From Oasisia sp. SBJ-2009 (taxonomy: Eukaryota; Annelida; Polychaeta; Sabellida; Siboglinidae), in contig OZ024862.1 of assembly GCA_964017155.1 (NCBI GenBank), positions 1,696,670-1,760,669 on the forward strand: a stretch of 64,000 nucleotides of DNA, written 5' to 3'. Position numbers and translations under genes: made by a program. The notes below the pieces were generated by a model, which saw only the letters and a program-made list of their open reading frames with translations, had not been told where the DNA came from and searched no databases. Positions 10,403 through 23,200 of the stretch are shown piece by piece (within the stretch, counting starts at the first letter, position 1; the number at the start of each line of letters is the position of its first letter).

Positions 10403-11787
10403 AGTGATTTGAACTAGACTGCTGTATCATGCCGTAGGGTCCTGTTATGACATGAACTAGACTGCTGTATCATGCTGTAGGGTCCTGTTGTGACATGAAT
10501 TAGTCTGCTGTATCATGCTGTAGGGCCCTGTTGTGACATGAACTAGACTGCTGTATCATGCTGTAGGGCCCTGTTGTGACATGAATTAGACTGCTGTATC
10601 ATGCTGTAGGGCCCTGTTGTGACATGAACTAGACTGCTGTATCATGCTGTAGGGCCCTGTTGTGACATGAACTAGACTGCTGTATCATGCTGTAGGGCCC
10701 TGTTGTGACATGAATTAGACTGCTGTATCATGCTGTAGGGCCCTGTTGTGACATGCATTAGACTGCTGTATCATGCTGAAGGGCCCTGTTGTGACATGCA
10801 TTAGACTGCTGTATCATGCTGTAGGGCCCTGTTGCGACATGCATTAGGCTGCTGTATCATGCTGTAGGGTCCTGTTGTGACATGCATTAGGCTGCTGTAT
10901 CATGCTGTAGGGTCCTGTTGTGACATGCATTAGACTGCTGTATCATGCTGTAGGGACCTGTTGTGACATGCATTAGGCTGCTGTATCATGCTGTAGGGTC
11001 CTGTTGTGACATGAACTAGACTGCTGTATCATGCTGTAGGGTCCTGTTGTGACATGAACTAGACTGCTGTATCATACTGTAGGGTCCTGTTGTGACATAA
11101 ATTAGACTGCTGTATCATGCTGTAGGGTCCTGTTGTGATATGAACTAGACTGCTGTATCATGCTGTAGGGTCTTGTTGTGACATAAACTAGACTGCTGTG
11201 TCATGCTGTAGGGTCTTGTTGTGACATAAATTAGACTGCTGTATCATGCTGTAGGGCCCTGTTGTGATATGAACTAGACTGCTGTATCATGCTGTAGGGT
11301 CTTGTTGTGACATAAATTAGACTGCTGTATCATGCTGTAGGGCCCTGTTGTGATATGAACTAGACTGCTGTGTCATGCTGTAGGGTCTTGTTGTGACATA
11401 AATTAGACTGCTGTATCATGCTGTAGGGTCCTGTTGTGATATGAACTAGACTGCTGTATCATGCTGTAGGGTCTTGTTGTGACATATATTAGACTGCTGT
11501 ATCATGTTGTAGGGTCCTGTTGTGATATGAACTAGACTGCTGTATCATGCTGTAGGGTCTTGTTGTGACATAAATTAGACTGCTGTATCATGTTGTAGGG
11601 TCCTGTTGTGATATGAACTAGACTGCTGTATCATGCTGTAGAGTCTTGTTGTGACATAAACTAAGACTGCTGTATCATGCTGTAGGGTTCTGTTGTGACA
11701 TGAACTAGACTGCTGTATCATGCTGTAGGGTTTTGTTGTGACATAAACTAGACTGCTGTATCATGCTGTAGGGTCCTGTTGTGACAG
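10403..11787. repeat. 43-bp minisatellite with a dimeric section
   Basis: About 32 copies of a 43-base unit containing AGACTGCTGTATCATGCTGT followed by AGGGTCCTGTTGTGACATGA. Spacing is 43 where measured (10451 to 10494). From about 11120 to 11640, two unit variants alternate regularly: one with TGATATGAACTAG and one with TGACATAAATTAG. They form an 86-base higher-order repeat. Confidence 0.93.
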
Positions 11788-13321
11788 AAACGTTCACTGT
11801 TAGGAACCTTTCTAAAATGTGTATCTTTGCAAGTTCCGTTTTGTTTTGTACAATTTGTTGGCTGTGTTTCTTATGTGGATGTATGGAACGTTATTACATG
11901 TCATTTTTAGCAGTTCTCAAACAACATTGCCAAATATTTATTAGTAAAGATATAATATGTTGTTCAAACAGATTTATAAAAACAAAAGTATGGTAGGAAT
12001 ATTTAAGAATGATAAGAGCAGGTAGAATTTCTTAGTACATATTAATAGTATCAAGTGTGTGTCTCTGTGTGTGTATGTATGTGTGAGTGCAAGTGTGTAT
12101 GTATGTGTATATATGTGTTTGTGTGGATATACATGTGTGTGTGTTTTATGTGTGTTTGTGCATGCGTGTGTGCATATGTGTGCGTGCATATGTGTGCATA
12201 GTGCATATTATATGCTTGTGTGTATATGTGTGCATATGCTTGTATGTGCGTGTGGTGTGTGTATGGATGCATATGTACACTTGTGCATGTGAGTCCTTTG
12301 TGCATGCTTGCTTGTGTGTGCATATTTTGGCGGATTAATGAAAGACGTAAGCTCTACTAGTGAAAGTGCTTCTATTTCTATCCCACTGAGACGTTCCAGA
12401 CTGCACAATACATTGTTGAGCTTGTGTCTGGTCACATGTGGCAAGATTTACTACAATGTGACACAGTGTACAGCTCACATTTCCTGCTTATCATCAGTGA
12501 AATTTATGGATGATTTCTAAGTCACATATCATCTGTAGGCTGCAGGATTTGTCGCTGAGCTGTCAACGAAGCAAAACTGATCTATGAGAAGTGATATCAG
12601 GAGTTGTCTGTCACATAATCATTTTCCTCTAAAGGTGTGACTTGTGTGGGTTTCTTTTATTGCACTGGCGTTGTGACAGAGTACTTGGACGACAATATAC
12701 AGTGTATGTAATATTGCAAAGAGGCTATTTTTATCTTGGGTTGGTCAAGATCGCTTGCCTGGTTGCTGATATATCATCTATATCTTTTTGCTAGCTTTAT
12801 CTCACTGTGAGGCAAGTTTCTGATTGGTTCATAACCTCCTGTCAGACACACCCACATTTGTCAACCTTTTCTGATAGCCATAGATGGGTCTTGTGTTCCC
12901 TACCACCATATACTAAAGTAGCCTAGGGACTTTAACAAGGTCAGTTACTGATCATTACTGGTTTCTTTTCACTGGAATGCATTCATAGCATTTGGATTCA
13001 TATAAATGTATCTAAATAAAAGGTAGAACACTGCTCTGAAAACAAAATTTTAATATAAAAATTAAGTAAATTTATAGTAAACCTGTTGTTATAGTGAACA
13101 TTTTATTTGATTTATTTCATTATTATTTGTTGTAGAACAAGTTTTTTCTTTCCACTGCTTTTCCATTACTTTCTTTCCGAATATGCAGTCAAAAAAGCCA
13201 ACCATGTGAAGATTGTCAGATCTGCAGAACTATCGTATTTTTAACTTCACAATTTTTCAAACACTTTACATGTCATCAAGAGATAAAGTACGATTACACT
13301 CATTTGCCAAACCAATCATAC
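11788..13321. other. No gene recognised; contains a TG-rich block
   Basis: This spacer holds a polymorphic-looking TG/CATG-rich simple-sequence block at about 12055-12320. The rest is AT-rich with short open frames. The 12340-12520 part has no recognisable domain. Confidence 0.5.
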
Positions 13322-14312
13322 TCAGTAAGTATCCCTGTTGTGTTTGTACGTCATGTGAGTATCTCTGTTGTGTTTGTACATCATGTGAGTATCTCTGTTT
13401 TGTTTGTACATCATGTGAGTATCTCTGTTGTGTTTGTACATCATGTGAGTATCTCTGTTGTGTTTGTACGTCATGTGAGTATCCCTGTTGTGTTTGTACG
13501 TCATGTGAGTATCCCTGTTGTGTTTGTACGTCATGTGAGTATCTCTGTTGTGTTTGTACATCATGTGAGTATCCCTGTTGTGTTTGTACATCATGTGAGT
13601 ATCTCTGTTGTGTTTGTACATCATGTGAGTATCTCTGTTGTGTTTGTACATCATGTGAGTATCTCTGTTGTGTTTGTACATCATGTGAGTATCTGTGTTG
13701 TGTTTGTACATCATGTGAGTATCCCTGTTGTGTTTGTACATCATGTGAGTATCTCTGTTGTGTGTGTACATCATGTGAGTATCTCTGTTGTGTTTGTACA
13801 TCATGTGAGTATCTCTGTTGTGTTTGTACATCATGTGAGTATCCCTGTTGTGTTTGTACATCATGTGAGTATCCCTGTTGTGTTTGTACATCATGTGAGT
13901 ATCCCTGTTGTGTTTGTACATCATGTGAGTATCTCTGTTGTGTTCATACATCATGTGAGTATCTCTGTTGTGTTTGTACATCATGTGAGTATCCCTGTTG
14001 TGTTCATACATCATGTGAGTATCTCTGTTGTGTTTGTACATCATGTGAGTATCTCTGTTGTGTTTGTACATCATGTGAGTATCCCTGTTGTGTTTGTACA
14101 TCATGTGAGTATCCCTGTTGTGTTTGTACATCATGTGAGTATCTCTGTTGTGTTTATACATCATGTGAGTATCTCTGTTGTGTTTGTACATCATGTGAGT
14201 ATCCCTGTTGTGTTTGTACATCATGTGAGTATCCCTGTTGTTTTTGTACATCATGTGAGTATCTCTGTTGTGTTTGTACATCATGTGAGTATCTCTGTTG
14301 TGTTTGTACATC
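13322..14312. repeat. 30-bp minisatellite
   Basis: About 33 nearly identical copies of a 30-base unit containing TCATGTGAGTATCTCTGTTG and TGTTTGTACA. Variation is confined to a few positions (CTC/CCC, TGTACA/CATACA, TACG/TACA). Because 30 is a multiple of three, frames on both strands stay open (347-387 codons) and translate as perfect ten-residue repeats. There is no start context, signal peptide or non-repetitive domain to support a gene. Confidence 0.96.
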
Positions 14313-14543
14313 ATGCCATCCATGTTTGCATTGTCACACAGAGCTAGCAGAAGATGAAATACCTGGGCCTCTCTGACTCAAGAGGATACACAGTTCAGCT
14401 GTTTCAAACTATAAGAGTATCAAGTTTTGGAATGATTCCGAAATTATTAACCACTGGTATGGGTGATACTGTAACTGTGCAGGACAAAATGCCACCCAAC
14501 ATTCCACCACACAGTGAATAGCCATGTTTTCTACATTCCAGCT

Positions 14544-14545
<2 letters not shown>
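14313..14545. other. Unassigned spacer
   Basis: About 230 bases after the 30-bp array, with no recognised feature. Confidence 0.4.

Positions 14546-14597
<52 letters not shown>
14546..14597. repeat. (TA)n microsatellite
   Basis: A run of alternating TA with one interruption, ending exactly where the MITE terminus CAGGG begins at 14598. Confidence 0.95.
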
Positions 14598-14797
14598 CAG
14601 GGCTCAAAATTCATCTTATTGGGACAATGTAGCTGGACAACCAGAAAACCTTGTTTTATTTAGCTGTTTATGGGACGTGAATTGGTTCTACTTATCATGC
14701 ACTTGGCAAATACTAGAACAAATACTATTAGTAGCAATTTCACTTATCCAGTGGCAAACCCAGATAGGCTAACGGACAAGTGTCATTTTGAGCCCTG
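14598..14797. mobile_element. hAT-like MITE, 200 bp
   Basis: The element starts CAGGGCTCAAAAT and ends with its exact inverted complement ATTTTGAGCCCTG, a 13-base perfect terminal inverted repeat. The CAGGG..CCCTG ends are typical of hAT non-autonomous elements. The inner sequence has no coding potential. An 8-bp target duplication cannot be confirmed because the left flank is a TA microsatellite and the right flank is also T/A-rich. Confidence 0.7.
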
Positions 14798-15332
14798 TTA
14801 TTATATCTTTATTATCTGTACACCTGTGTATGTATATACATATGCACATAGATCCAAGAAAAAATCCTCTCAGACAAAATCTGAATTGGGGATTTTATCA
14901 GGAGGAAGTTTTGGAATGAGGGATTTGGTCTGGATGGGATTCATAAGGGGGTTTTATCTGTGGGGGTTAATCGTGATGATTAAAATGAATTACAGTTGGA
15001 GAAGTTTGTTGGTGAAGGTTAAACAACTATGGTTGTATTAACTAGGAAGGCATCGGTCGTTGACACCTATGAGATGAGAAGATGAGGAAGTGTTGACACA
15101 GTACGACAGTTATAGTGTGTCCACAGCCTATGACGTGTGACATATGTGACATTTGTCTCACCACCTGTCACACCTTGACAGTCACAGGCTGACACTTGCG
15201 GAGAGCTGTCTCCACTGTCACTGTCACCAGCTCCTGTGTAGGCCGGGGTGTTAGTGTCAACCCTGTGTGTGGGTCTTTGACATTCCTTCACATTTCACAC
15301 ATACTTATACTTTTAGTGCCCTTTTTGGAGAA
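14798..15332. other. Unassigned spacer
   Basis: No gene was recognised. The 15060-15290 part is rich in TGACA/TGTCA and CACCTG-like words, with no clear periodicity. Confidence 0.45.
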
Positions 15333-15345
15333 CACACACACGCAC

Positions 15346-15398
<53 letters not shown>

Positions 15399-15399
15399 C

Positions 15400-15437
<38 letters not shown>

Positions 15438-15452
15438 CACCACACACACACA
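15333..15452. repeat. (CA)n microsatellite with CACG variants
   Basis: About 120 bases of CA repeat with scattered CG interruptions. Confidence 0.95.
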
Positions 15453-15724
15453 TGCTTCCAATTTTTTTCTCAAAAAATAAGTTGACAGCTAAGGATGTTT
15501 AAGATGTTTTGTATGTGAATCTGTGCAGTTTTGGCACATCAAGAGATATGGACAGCCACAGGGGAGGGGAGGGATCTAAGAAGTGGTAGGAGATTAATGG
15601 TAACATGTGTAGCAGGTGGGACAGTCATCCTATGAAATTATAGATATGAGATCTATAACAATAGATAACAGTAGTTTTACACAATAAGCTATAAGCCTGA
15701 AGTTTATATCATCTTAACAAGTGC

Positions 15725-16850
15725 AGATAACGAATAATGATCATCACAATAATCATTTACCTATTCCCACTCATCATCCAGGTAATCAGGATCAACAAAA
15801 CCATCCTCGACATCTTCACGCACTCCACGTTTTCGTCTACATCTTCATCCTCTCATCCTCCAAATCGTTCTCCTCAGCATTTTCCATCTCGACAACCTCC
15901 TCGTCTTCAGCCTATAAGCATCTTCTGTGTTGGTGTATGGATTGCAGCAGCCGTCTTTGTCAGATCAGTTGCTGTATAACATGCACAAAAGATAGTCTTT
16001 GTCGCAGCCACATACTTCAGTGCTGAATTTCTTGCCTTGCACCTTACCCTCATAGTAAATCACATCACACAGGTATGATGGACATAGGTGAGCCTAGGCA
16101 ATAACAGGAGCTGGGACGCCAACCCACATCTCCTAGCTGAACTGAGTGACACCGGCTGACTCGTTAGGTGGGGCTTGTTGGTCTGCCACTTTCTACAGCA
16201 TGGCTCGCAGATCCACTGCACGTGCAGGAACAGGCTGGTTGATGTTGGAGGCAGGGTACACCCAATGACTTTAGGATTTTTCTTCTTGATGAAGAGTGTG
16301 AAGCAGGTAGACTCCGTGGATGTACTGTAATGGATGTTCCTGTGGCTGACCAGGCAGTGCAATTGAAACAGGTTTTTGCCATCTCCATTAAATCTGCCTG
16401 CGTTGTGCCCATTTCCTGCAGTGCATTATCCTGGGAAACCTTCAGTGAGGGAGATGTTGATCTTAGCTTTGGCGTATGGCTATGTCGCAATAGCTGAGGG
16501 CATGCATGCCATGCTACTGCAGACTGTGGCCCAGCATTGTCCCACCCCACCGCTCCATCTGCACCTTGCAGTCCATCTCCTCCAGCTCCCGATACACCCA
16601 ACACACCAGTAGGACAAACACGTCTGTGTCTTCACTAAGTACACAGATCATGATTTTACCAGAGCTGGCTGCATCAATGAGAGAAGAAGATCATAGTGAA
16701 CTCATTATCAAAATGCTCCATCATCATGAGTTGCTACTGTCAACATATCTCCTGCATTGAAAGTAGACACAAGAGCCAGGTTCTGCTTTTTGTTCTTGCT
16801 CTTCGTGATATACATAATTATTATGTGTATGTTTCTCATATTAAAAATGT
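15725..16850 (-). pseudogene. Decayed copy of a DTDVFVLL-domain multicopy protein
   Basis: The minus strand, read from about 16690 down, encodes SGKIMICVLSEDTDVFVLLV, then HALSYCDIAI after an in-frame stop. Further conserved-looking pieces in shifted frames follow: VIYYEGKVQGKKFSTEVCGC near 16060-15990 and an acidic tail near 15900-15830. The order (a DDTDVFVLL-type block, HALxGCDT, a CxC-rich end and an acidic tail) matches an uncharacterised protein family that is highly multicopy in many aquatic animals. The first block resembles the acidic core of PIN/XPG-type nucleases; that is an inference. Several stops and frameshifts show that this copy is dead. Confidence 0.6.
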
Positions 16851-18269
16851 TCTACCCGGAAATTTCAAATATTCATAATAGTGTGCAATAAATGTGTTTC
16901 ACTAAAAAGGTATGTATTTTATTGCGGGTAATACCTGTCTATTTGTTACATCAGTGTGGTAATTAATAAGTCCATTCCTTGTAATATATCTACAATGACT
17001 TTCACAAATAATTACTTAATGCAAGATATTCTATCAAAGAGAAATATAAATGCCAATATTATTAATGATACTTATACTATACACTATGGGTAACATGTGT
17101 TTCAAATAATTTAAAATGTTAACTGAATACTCTTTTCTCATGAACAAATGTGTTAAATATTGTAAGAGTATCCATTTATATCAATGAATTAACTAAAATA
17201 TAATTTCATAGAAGTTTCCATTTGTTGTCCTCCGAGAGGTCGACTTTGTTCCTTGCCAGACCTTCAGCATCTGATATTGACTTTGAACTGAAAATTTAAC
17301 ATCAAAAATGGATTCTGCATACACATATACCCCTAAAAAGAGGTATTACTCATAATTCTAAGAAGTGGTTCGAAAGTACATTTTAAAGATCTGATCAGTG
17401 GCCATCTTGGATTTATGCAAATTACCTTTGTTGCTCAAAGTTGCCGTGTGGGTAGTCAAGCTGAATTTGTTCTAGAACCTGAGTCCAAATCAAGTAAGGT
17501 TCACTATTGAACACATGTGACAGTCAAAACGACAAGTCCTTAAATTCATCACTATGCGATAAACGTTGGGTGCATTGAGACGTCTCTCAATGGATTTATC
17601 TGAAATTTTAACATGGTGGTTTTCTCACCTAACTTTATCCTTTTAGCCCATATGAGTGGTTGATTAAAAAAATTCCACCCTAATACACACGTACACCCAC
17701 ACATACAAACACATGCATACATACACATATACATACACATGCGTGCATGCTCGCATGCACGCACGCATGCACACACACATTTATATCCTTGGTCCTGTCT
17801 TACCCATACTCCAGTGTTCTTCGAAGGACCACTTGACACGTGTGTCAATGTCCGGCCTCCTCTGTCAGTCCAATTTGTCTTTTTGTTTAAGTCATTACCT
17901 TATACAGCACGAGTCTATTGTGTATTGTGCTTCCCTGGGACACTATCGTGTTACAAAGTTCATTTGTCTTTCTTTTGTCTCAACTAGCTGTAAACACTCA
18001 CCGCGTTGATTGGAGATAGTATTCCATCCTCAGGATTGGAACTATCTACCTGTTAGTTTTACTGCATGAATACATTTCTATCATACGCTATCTGGGGTTG
18101 ATATCAACTTTATTTTACTTAGTGTAGTGTACACTTATTTCAGTGAATAAAGACATGTTAAATACTCAGCTTTATTAAATATGTATGTGCCAACCTGGGC
18201 TAGAACACTGAGTTATACATGGACACTATAGAGCACTAACATATGAACACTTGTCTACTACTTATAGTT
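16851..18269. other. No gene recognised
   Basis: AT-rich sequence with a small CA/CATG-rich patch at about 17690-17780. Open frames are short and unremarkable. Confidence 0.5.
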
Positions 18270-19440
18270 CAACCTAACGTTTATCCAGTCTCCCTCACCT
18301 GTCTACCTCACACATCTAACTGTCTCTCTCACCTGTCTACCTCACACATCTAACTGTCTCCCTCACCTGTCTACCTCACACATCTAACTGTCTACCTCAC
18401 ACATCTAACTGTCTCCCTCACCTGTCTACCTGACACATCTAACTGTCTCCCTCACCTGTCTACCTCACACATCTAACTGTGTCCCTCACCTGTCTACCTC
18501 ACACATCTAACTGTCTCTCTCACCTGTCTACCTCACACATCTAACTGTCTACCTCACCTGTCTCCCTCACACATCTAACTGTCTCCCTCACCTGTCTACC
18601 TCACACATCTAACTGTCTCCCTCACCTGTCTACCTCACATATCTAACTGTCTCCCTCACCTGTCTCCCTCACACATCTAACTGTCTACCTCACCTGTCAA
18701 CCTCACACATCTAACTGTCTCCCTCACCTGTCTCCCTCACACATCTAACTGTCTCCCTCACCTGTCTACCTCACACATCTAACTGTCTCCCTCACCTGTC
18801 TACCTCACACATCTAACTGTCTACCTCACCTGTCAACCTCACATCTAACTGTCTACCTCACCTGTCTACCTCACACATCTAACTGTCTCCCTCACCTGTC
18901 TACCTCACACATCTAACTGTCTCCCTCACCTGTCTACCTCACACATATAACTGTCTCCCTCACCTGTCTACCTCACACATCTAACTGTCTACCTCACCTG
19001 TCAACCTCACATCTAACTGTCTACCTCATCTGTCTACCTCACACATCTAACTGTCTCCCTCACCTGTCAACCTCACATCTAACTGTCTCCTCACCTGTCT
19101 ACCTCACACATCTAACTGTCTACCTCACCTGTCTACCTGACACATCTAACTGTCTACCTCACATGTCTCCCTCACACATCTAACTGTCTACCTCACCTGT
19201 CTCCCTCACACATCTAACTGTCTCCCTCACCTGTCTACCTCACACATCTAACTGTCTCCCTCACCTGTCTACCTCACACATCTAACTGTCTCCCTCACCT
19301 GTCTCCCTCACACATCTAACTGTCTACCTCACCTGTCTACCTCACATCTAACTGTCTACCTCACCTGTCTACCTCACACATCTAACTGTCTCCCTCACCT
19401 GTCTCCCTCACACATCTAACTGTCTACCTCACCTGTCAGG
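18270..19440. repeat. 34-bp minisatellite rich in CACCTG
   Basis: About 34 copies of a 34-base unit made of CTGTCTCCCTCACCTGTCTA followed by CCTCACACATCTAA, with frequent CTCC/CTAC and CTAC/CAAC swaps and small deletions. Nearly every copy contains one CACCTG. Confidence 0.93.
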
Positions 19441-20206
19441 CGTATGTCTTCACTTGACTGTCCAATCACCTCATCTGTGTAGACAAACACCTCACCTGTC
19501 CAGCTGTTCACCTCACCTGTGTTACAACTACATCTCATAAGCACCTCATCTGTCTAGTCAACTATTTCACTTACTTGTCTACCTCAAGTGTCTAACAGAC
19601 TACCATGTCTGCCTAATCAAGTACCTCACCTCTCTAACATACTACCTGGCCTGTTTAGCCAATTACCTCACCTGTCTAACCAATTACCTCACGTGTCTGA
19701 TCAACCATTTCACCTGCCAAACCAACTATTTCACCTGTCTAACAAACCACCTCACGTGTCTAACCATCTGCTTTACCTGTTTAGCCAACCACCTCACCTG
19801 TTTAACCAACTACCTCACATGTTTAGCCAAGTACCTCACCTGTTTAGCCAACTACCTGACCTGTTTAGCCAACTACCTCACCTGTTTAATTAACTATCTC
19901 ACCTGTTTAATTAACTATCTCACCTGTTTAACCAACTTCCTCACCTGTTTAGCCAACTATCTCACCTGTTTAGACAACTACCTCACCTGTTTAGCCAAAT
20001 ACCTCACCTGTTTAACCAACTATCTCACCTGTTTAACCAACTACCTCACCTGTTTAACCAACTACCTCACCTGTTTAACCAACTACCTCACCTGTTTAAT
20101 CAACTACCTCACCTGTTTAATCAACTACCTCACCTGTTTAACCAACTACCTCACCTGTTTAATCAACTACCTCACCTGTTTAATCAACTACCTCACCTGT
20201 TTAACC
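19441..20206. repeat. 21-bp minisatellite related to the preceding array
   Basis: Diverged copies at first (19441-19780), then a regular 21-base unit, CTACCTCACCTG followed by TTTAACCAA, running to about 20206. It shares the CTACCTCACCTGT core with the 34-bp array and probably arose from the same sequence. Confidence 0.9.
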
Positions 20207-23200
20207 TACTACTCACTACCCTCTCTGGCCTCACTAAGCCCTGTTATTGACCCAGTCACACCCTATGTGCCTGGTCACTGATCTTGTAGACATCTTCCCA
20301 CCACTTTGTGTTAGATCACTCTTTAATGACAAATTAGACCAGGCTGCTGTTTGCAGCTAGTCTGGGCTCTGTGAACAGACTCAGTTTGGTTGACAATGGA
20401 GTAATTTCCCAGTACTTAGTGATTCAAGTCTCCGGGCAATTGACAACTACAATGCAACCCATTTCACCTGAGTGAGCACCAATTGGTTGACACAATCTCT
20501 CCATCTCTGTCAATTTAACCACTTAAATCACAGCAGTGATAAAATGTCTATATCATTATTGTTTCTATTTTGGTTATACCCCTATACAGCTACACGGAGC
20601 CAAGGTACAACTCAATTTCACAAGTCAGATTGTAGGCCTACATGGTGATAGTCCTGAATTAATTAATAAATTTTTAAAGCTGGTACATGTAACATGGCCA
20701 TTTATGTGTGCAATATACTACATGTTAACATCTTATTATATTCATTCATTTGTAGTTAATATTTTGTATGAGAATTTATGCATCATATATATGATTATAT
20801 ATATATGATGATATGATATGTGTGGATATGGATGTAAATCTTTTACATATAGATGTTGAAGCAGCATGCTAAGGCCTTCACCCAACCACGGGAGACTATG
20901 GCTGCACAATGATGATGATGATGTATATATATATATATATATATATACTGTAATTTACTTATTAGTTATTGGGATTAATAATCATAAATTAGTTTACTCA
21001 TTTCTAAAGCATGTTTAGTAGTATACCGTCACAAACAATGAGTGTAAGATTAAAAAGACCAAACAATTTGTTTCTTTGTTTCAGACTTTGTTACATCCCC
21101 AGTTTGACGAGGGATGGAAGGACAGTTCCTGCAGACAGACAAAGACCTGGGCTTGTTTGGCCACAGAGCCAACAGATATTTCCTGGAGCATGCCTAGAAA
21201 TACTGGGAATGCAGGAAACAGGTGTGTTGTAGGTTATTGTTACATGCATCTGATGGTGGCGGTGAAGGCTGTCCTTCCTGCTGAAATACGACACACCCAG
21301 TCAGACGCATTCATAAACAGCTCACCGCCTCATGTTTGTGGCTATTTATATCACCTGTAGGAGAACAATTGTCTGCAGTCGTGTTCTTATGTCATCTCCA
21401 TTGTGTCAGTGCATGTCTTAGCATGGAACTATTTATATATTTACCATGGGAAGATGCCTGATAAAGATGTATGGTAAATGTAGTGTGAGGAATACTTTTT
21501 TCTTGCTACAAACAGAAGAATGGCAGATTAATTTTTTAAGAGGGTATAATTAAATAGGATTTCTTTCAACAAATAACTAGAATCAGCTCAAAAAAGAACA
21601 GTTACATATGGAATTTGTAAGTGTGCATTTATTAGAAAATTCAATTTCAGTAATAATTACATTTGAAATAGAAAAAGATCTTATTAAAAATAAAATGTCA
21701 GTATGATATTTTAATATACAGTACACTTTTGCCAATCAAGAACTATTTAAAATATAAAACTTGAATATTTCATTTATAGTGTACTTATACCTGTTATATT
21801 ATCATATTTATACTACTAAATCTGTATTGGCAATTTAATTGTTAGCAATGTATTTAATGATAAGCATATCCACATAATCCAAATCTAACATTTGATTATT
21901 GCTCATATAAATTGGGGGGGGGGGGGAAATTGCTTTATACCTTCTAACATGCATATTTTATTTTTATGTTATTATAGATAAAATATAATAAATGTATAAC
22001 ACTTTATAATATATTATAAAAGGATAACCAGTTATTACACATGTAGAACGTAGCATCAAATATGCCTAATTATAACCAGGTGTACTCAGTATATGACCCA
22101 TACATCTTGCAACTCTGGGTATTGGTAATGTATCTATGGAAACATTAGGGTCACATATTTATGGACTGCCTAAAATAAAGGTGCTGGATATAGCAGGTGA
22201 ACCAGGCCAGTATGTCAGAGATTCTGAGGGAACTTATCGCAGTCATTCCTGGCAACACAGGTGTCTTCATGGAAGGCTCCCTAGATGTCCACAAATAGGG
22301 TTTCCAGGAAAAAATATCTGCCTCTGCTTTGGTTGCATGGCTTAAATTAACAGGGTTTCATGTTTTATTTATACCTGATCACTGTCTTCAGTGTACTTAG
22401 TTCCTTTGATGAGTAGTTTTTATCTGTTGAATTGGTTCTCCATCCTTTGAATTGTTAACATTACCTGGGAATTCCTTGAAAGTTAATTGTTTCTCTACAT
22501 CTTTTTAATTGTTTCTCCATCAGTTGAATTTTTCAAAAGCTTTAAATGTGATCTCTTTCTAGTGAATTGATTCACTCCATCTTTTGAACTGTTTTTCCAT
22601 CAGTTGATTTTTATCAACACATGTGATCGCCTTTTATAATTAATTATTTCTTGTCACCTATTGAATTGCTAACATGATGTGTGATAATTTAAGACACAGT
22701 ATCTAGTATATTAAATGTCTGGTGTATTAATGATAATTGTAAGCCAGGCTAATTATGTCTTCATTTTATATATAGGGTAGAAAGAACAAACAACAGTTAA
22801 TTAAACATTCATTCAAATATTTAGTAGAAACACGAATTTGTTTTAACTTATACTTTTGACATTTAAAAAGATTTTTCTACTGGTAGTTATAATTATATTG
22901 TTCAAATTCATTTGATTTTAAACCATTTTTTTATATTTATATTTCCAAAAAGATCTGAGCTTTTACCTTAAATTAAATATTCATAGGGCAATTTCAGCAT
23001 GCCTAATTTCATCACACGACACAGTCGGGCATAACTTCCGATAACTCCACCGGAACAACAATTTCTCAGCAGGAGCTGGTACACTACGCAGCAAGGATAT
23101 CCATTCATGAGTACAAGTCATCCCAGAAGCACAGATAAGTCCAGTGTCCGCCGGCCTGAGACTTAGCAGACTGTGCAGTGCTTCCTTAGTCCATAGAAAG

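Noticed and set aside
13322..14312. Possible CRISPR-like regular repeat array
   Set aside because: Repeats are contiguous with no unique spacers, and the genome is eukaryotic.
13213..14376. 387-codon Cys-rich frame (and 347/333-codon partners) resembling a repetitive secreted protein
   Set aside because: It is a perfect decapeptide repeat produced by the 30-bp satellite and open on both strands. There is no signal peptide or flanking conserved sequence.
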